This document shows positions 24,656 through 24,881 of a DNA stretch of 24,881 bases, piece after piece; positions within the stretch are counted from its first letter, which is position 1; each line of letters opens with the position of its first letter. Origin of the DNA: an uncultured Collinsella sp. (lineage in GTDB: Bacteria > Actinomycetota > Coriobacteriia > Coriobacteriales > Coriobacteriaceae); assembly GCA_902491765.1 (NCBI GenBank), contig CABUIY010000026.1, positions 1-24,881 of the forward strand, given 5' to 3'. A model generated the notes under the pieces. It saw only the letters and a program-made list of their open reading frames with translations. It made no database searches and was not told the DNA's origin. The translations under genes were made by a program, and so were the position numbers.

Positions 24656-24881
24656 CCATGAGACTGCCTTATATAAAGAGATGCTCGGCGAGCGGTAGGT
24701 AACGGCTGGCAAACGTTAGTCGGATCACAAAATGTGTAGGAAATGTGTACGCCCAGATTCCCGCCCGCGGGGCCCCTCCGGTCTGGCAATATATCTCCTT
24801 GCCGCGCGGCCCGGTCGAACCGGATCAGCCGCGGGGCGTGCACCTTGAGAACCGGATACTGCGAGGATGGACACTTCCGAG
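24656..24881 (+). other. Non-coding end of window, possibly an rRNA operon leader
   Basis: There is no coding signal. The region has a direct repeat AAATGTGTA (24730-24738 and 24741-24749, 11 bp apart), GC-rich self-complementary patches around 24765-24840, and near the end CACCTTGAGAACCGG. That last motif resembles the conserved CTTTGAAAAC-type segment found in rRNA leaders and spacers of Gram-positive bacteria. The rRNA gene would lie beyond the window; this is a weak inference. Confidence 0.3.

Noticed and set aside
24790..24850. tRNA-like GGTTCGA motif on the minus strand
   Set aside because: The flanking bases do not form a 5-bp T-stem, and no acceptor or anticodon arm can be folded around it.

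Overview
This is a GC-rich, densely coded, mostly plus-strand bacterial chromosome segment. Gene content and order, a sortase-anchored isopeptide pilin-type protein and actinobacterial-looking release factor and toxin sequences suggest a Coriobacteriia gut actinobacterium, most likely Collinsella. That assignment comes from protein likeness only; no database was searched.

Layout. 1-2811: 3' part of a large cell-wall-anchored surface protein with seven complete isopeptide-type repeats, followed by a strong terminator. 2881-3373: a gene-poor gap with a minus-strand gene remnant and a 32-bp-period tandem repeat. 3374-8035: translation-quality genes (prfA for RF1, prmC for the RF glutamine methylase, tsaC for t6A synthesis), interrupted by a 691-bp repeat-rich gap and by a HigBA-type toxin-antitoxin pair. 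8049-10361: glpK (glycerol kinase) and upp (uracil salvage). 10554-17527: a complete F1Fo ATP synthase operon, atpI-like then atpBEFHAGDC, with a recognisable promoter. 17616-20147: cell-wall genes murA and an LCP-family ligase. 20402-21649 (minus): pepT. 21770-23096: a DtxR-family metalloregulator and a homocysteine S-methyltransferase. 23255-24655: a phosphohexomutase. The last about 225 bp are non-coding and may lead into an rRNA operon.

Most genes are core housekeeping and unremarkable. The most interesting structure lies outside them. A 146/147-bp element occurs twice, immediately after the stop codons of prfA and of the LCP gene. It folds into two hairpins, and six base pairs differ between the copies with both partners changed together. 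Other items worth a second look: an Ala/Glu-rich insertion of about 120 residues inside PrmC; an extra segment of about 30 residues in TsaC; a signal-peptide-like N-terminus on ATP synthase subunit b; a very short c subunit behind a hairpin-rich leader; a terminator whose T-tract abuts the murA ribosome-binding site; a perfect dyad in the pepT/dtxR divergent promoter region; and the 32-bp-period repeat.
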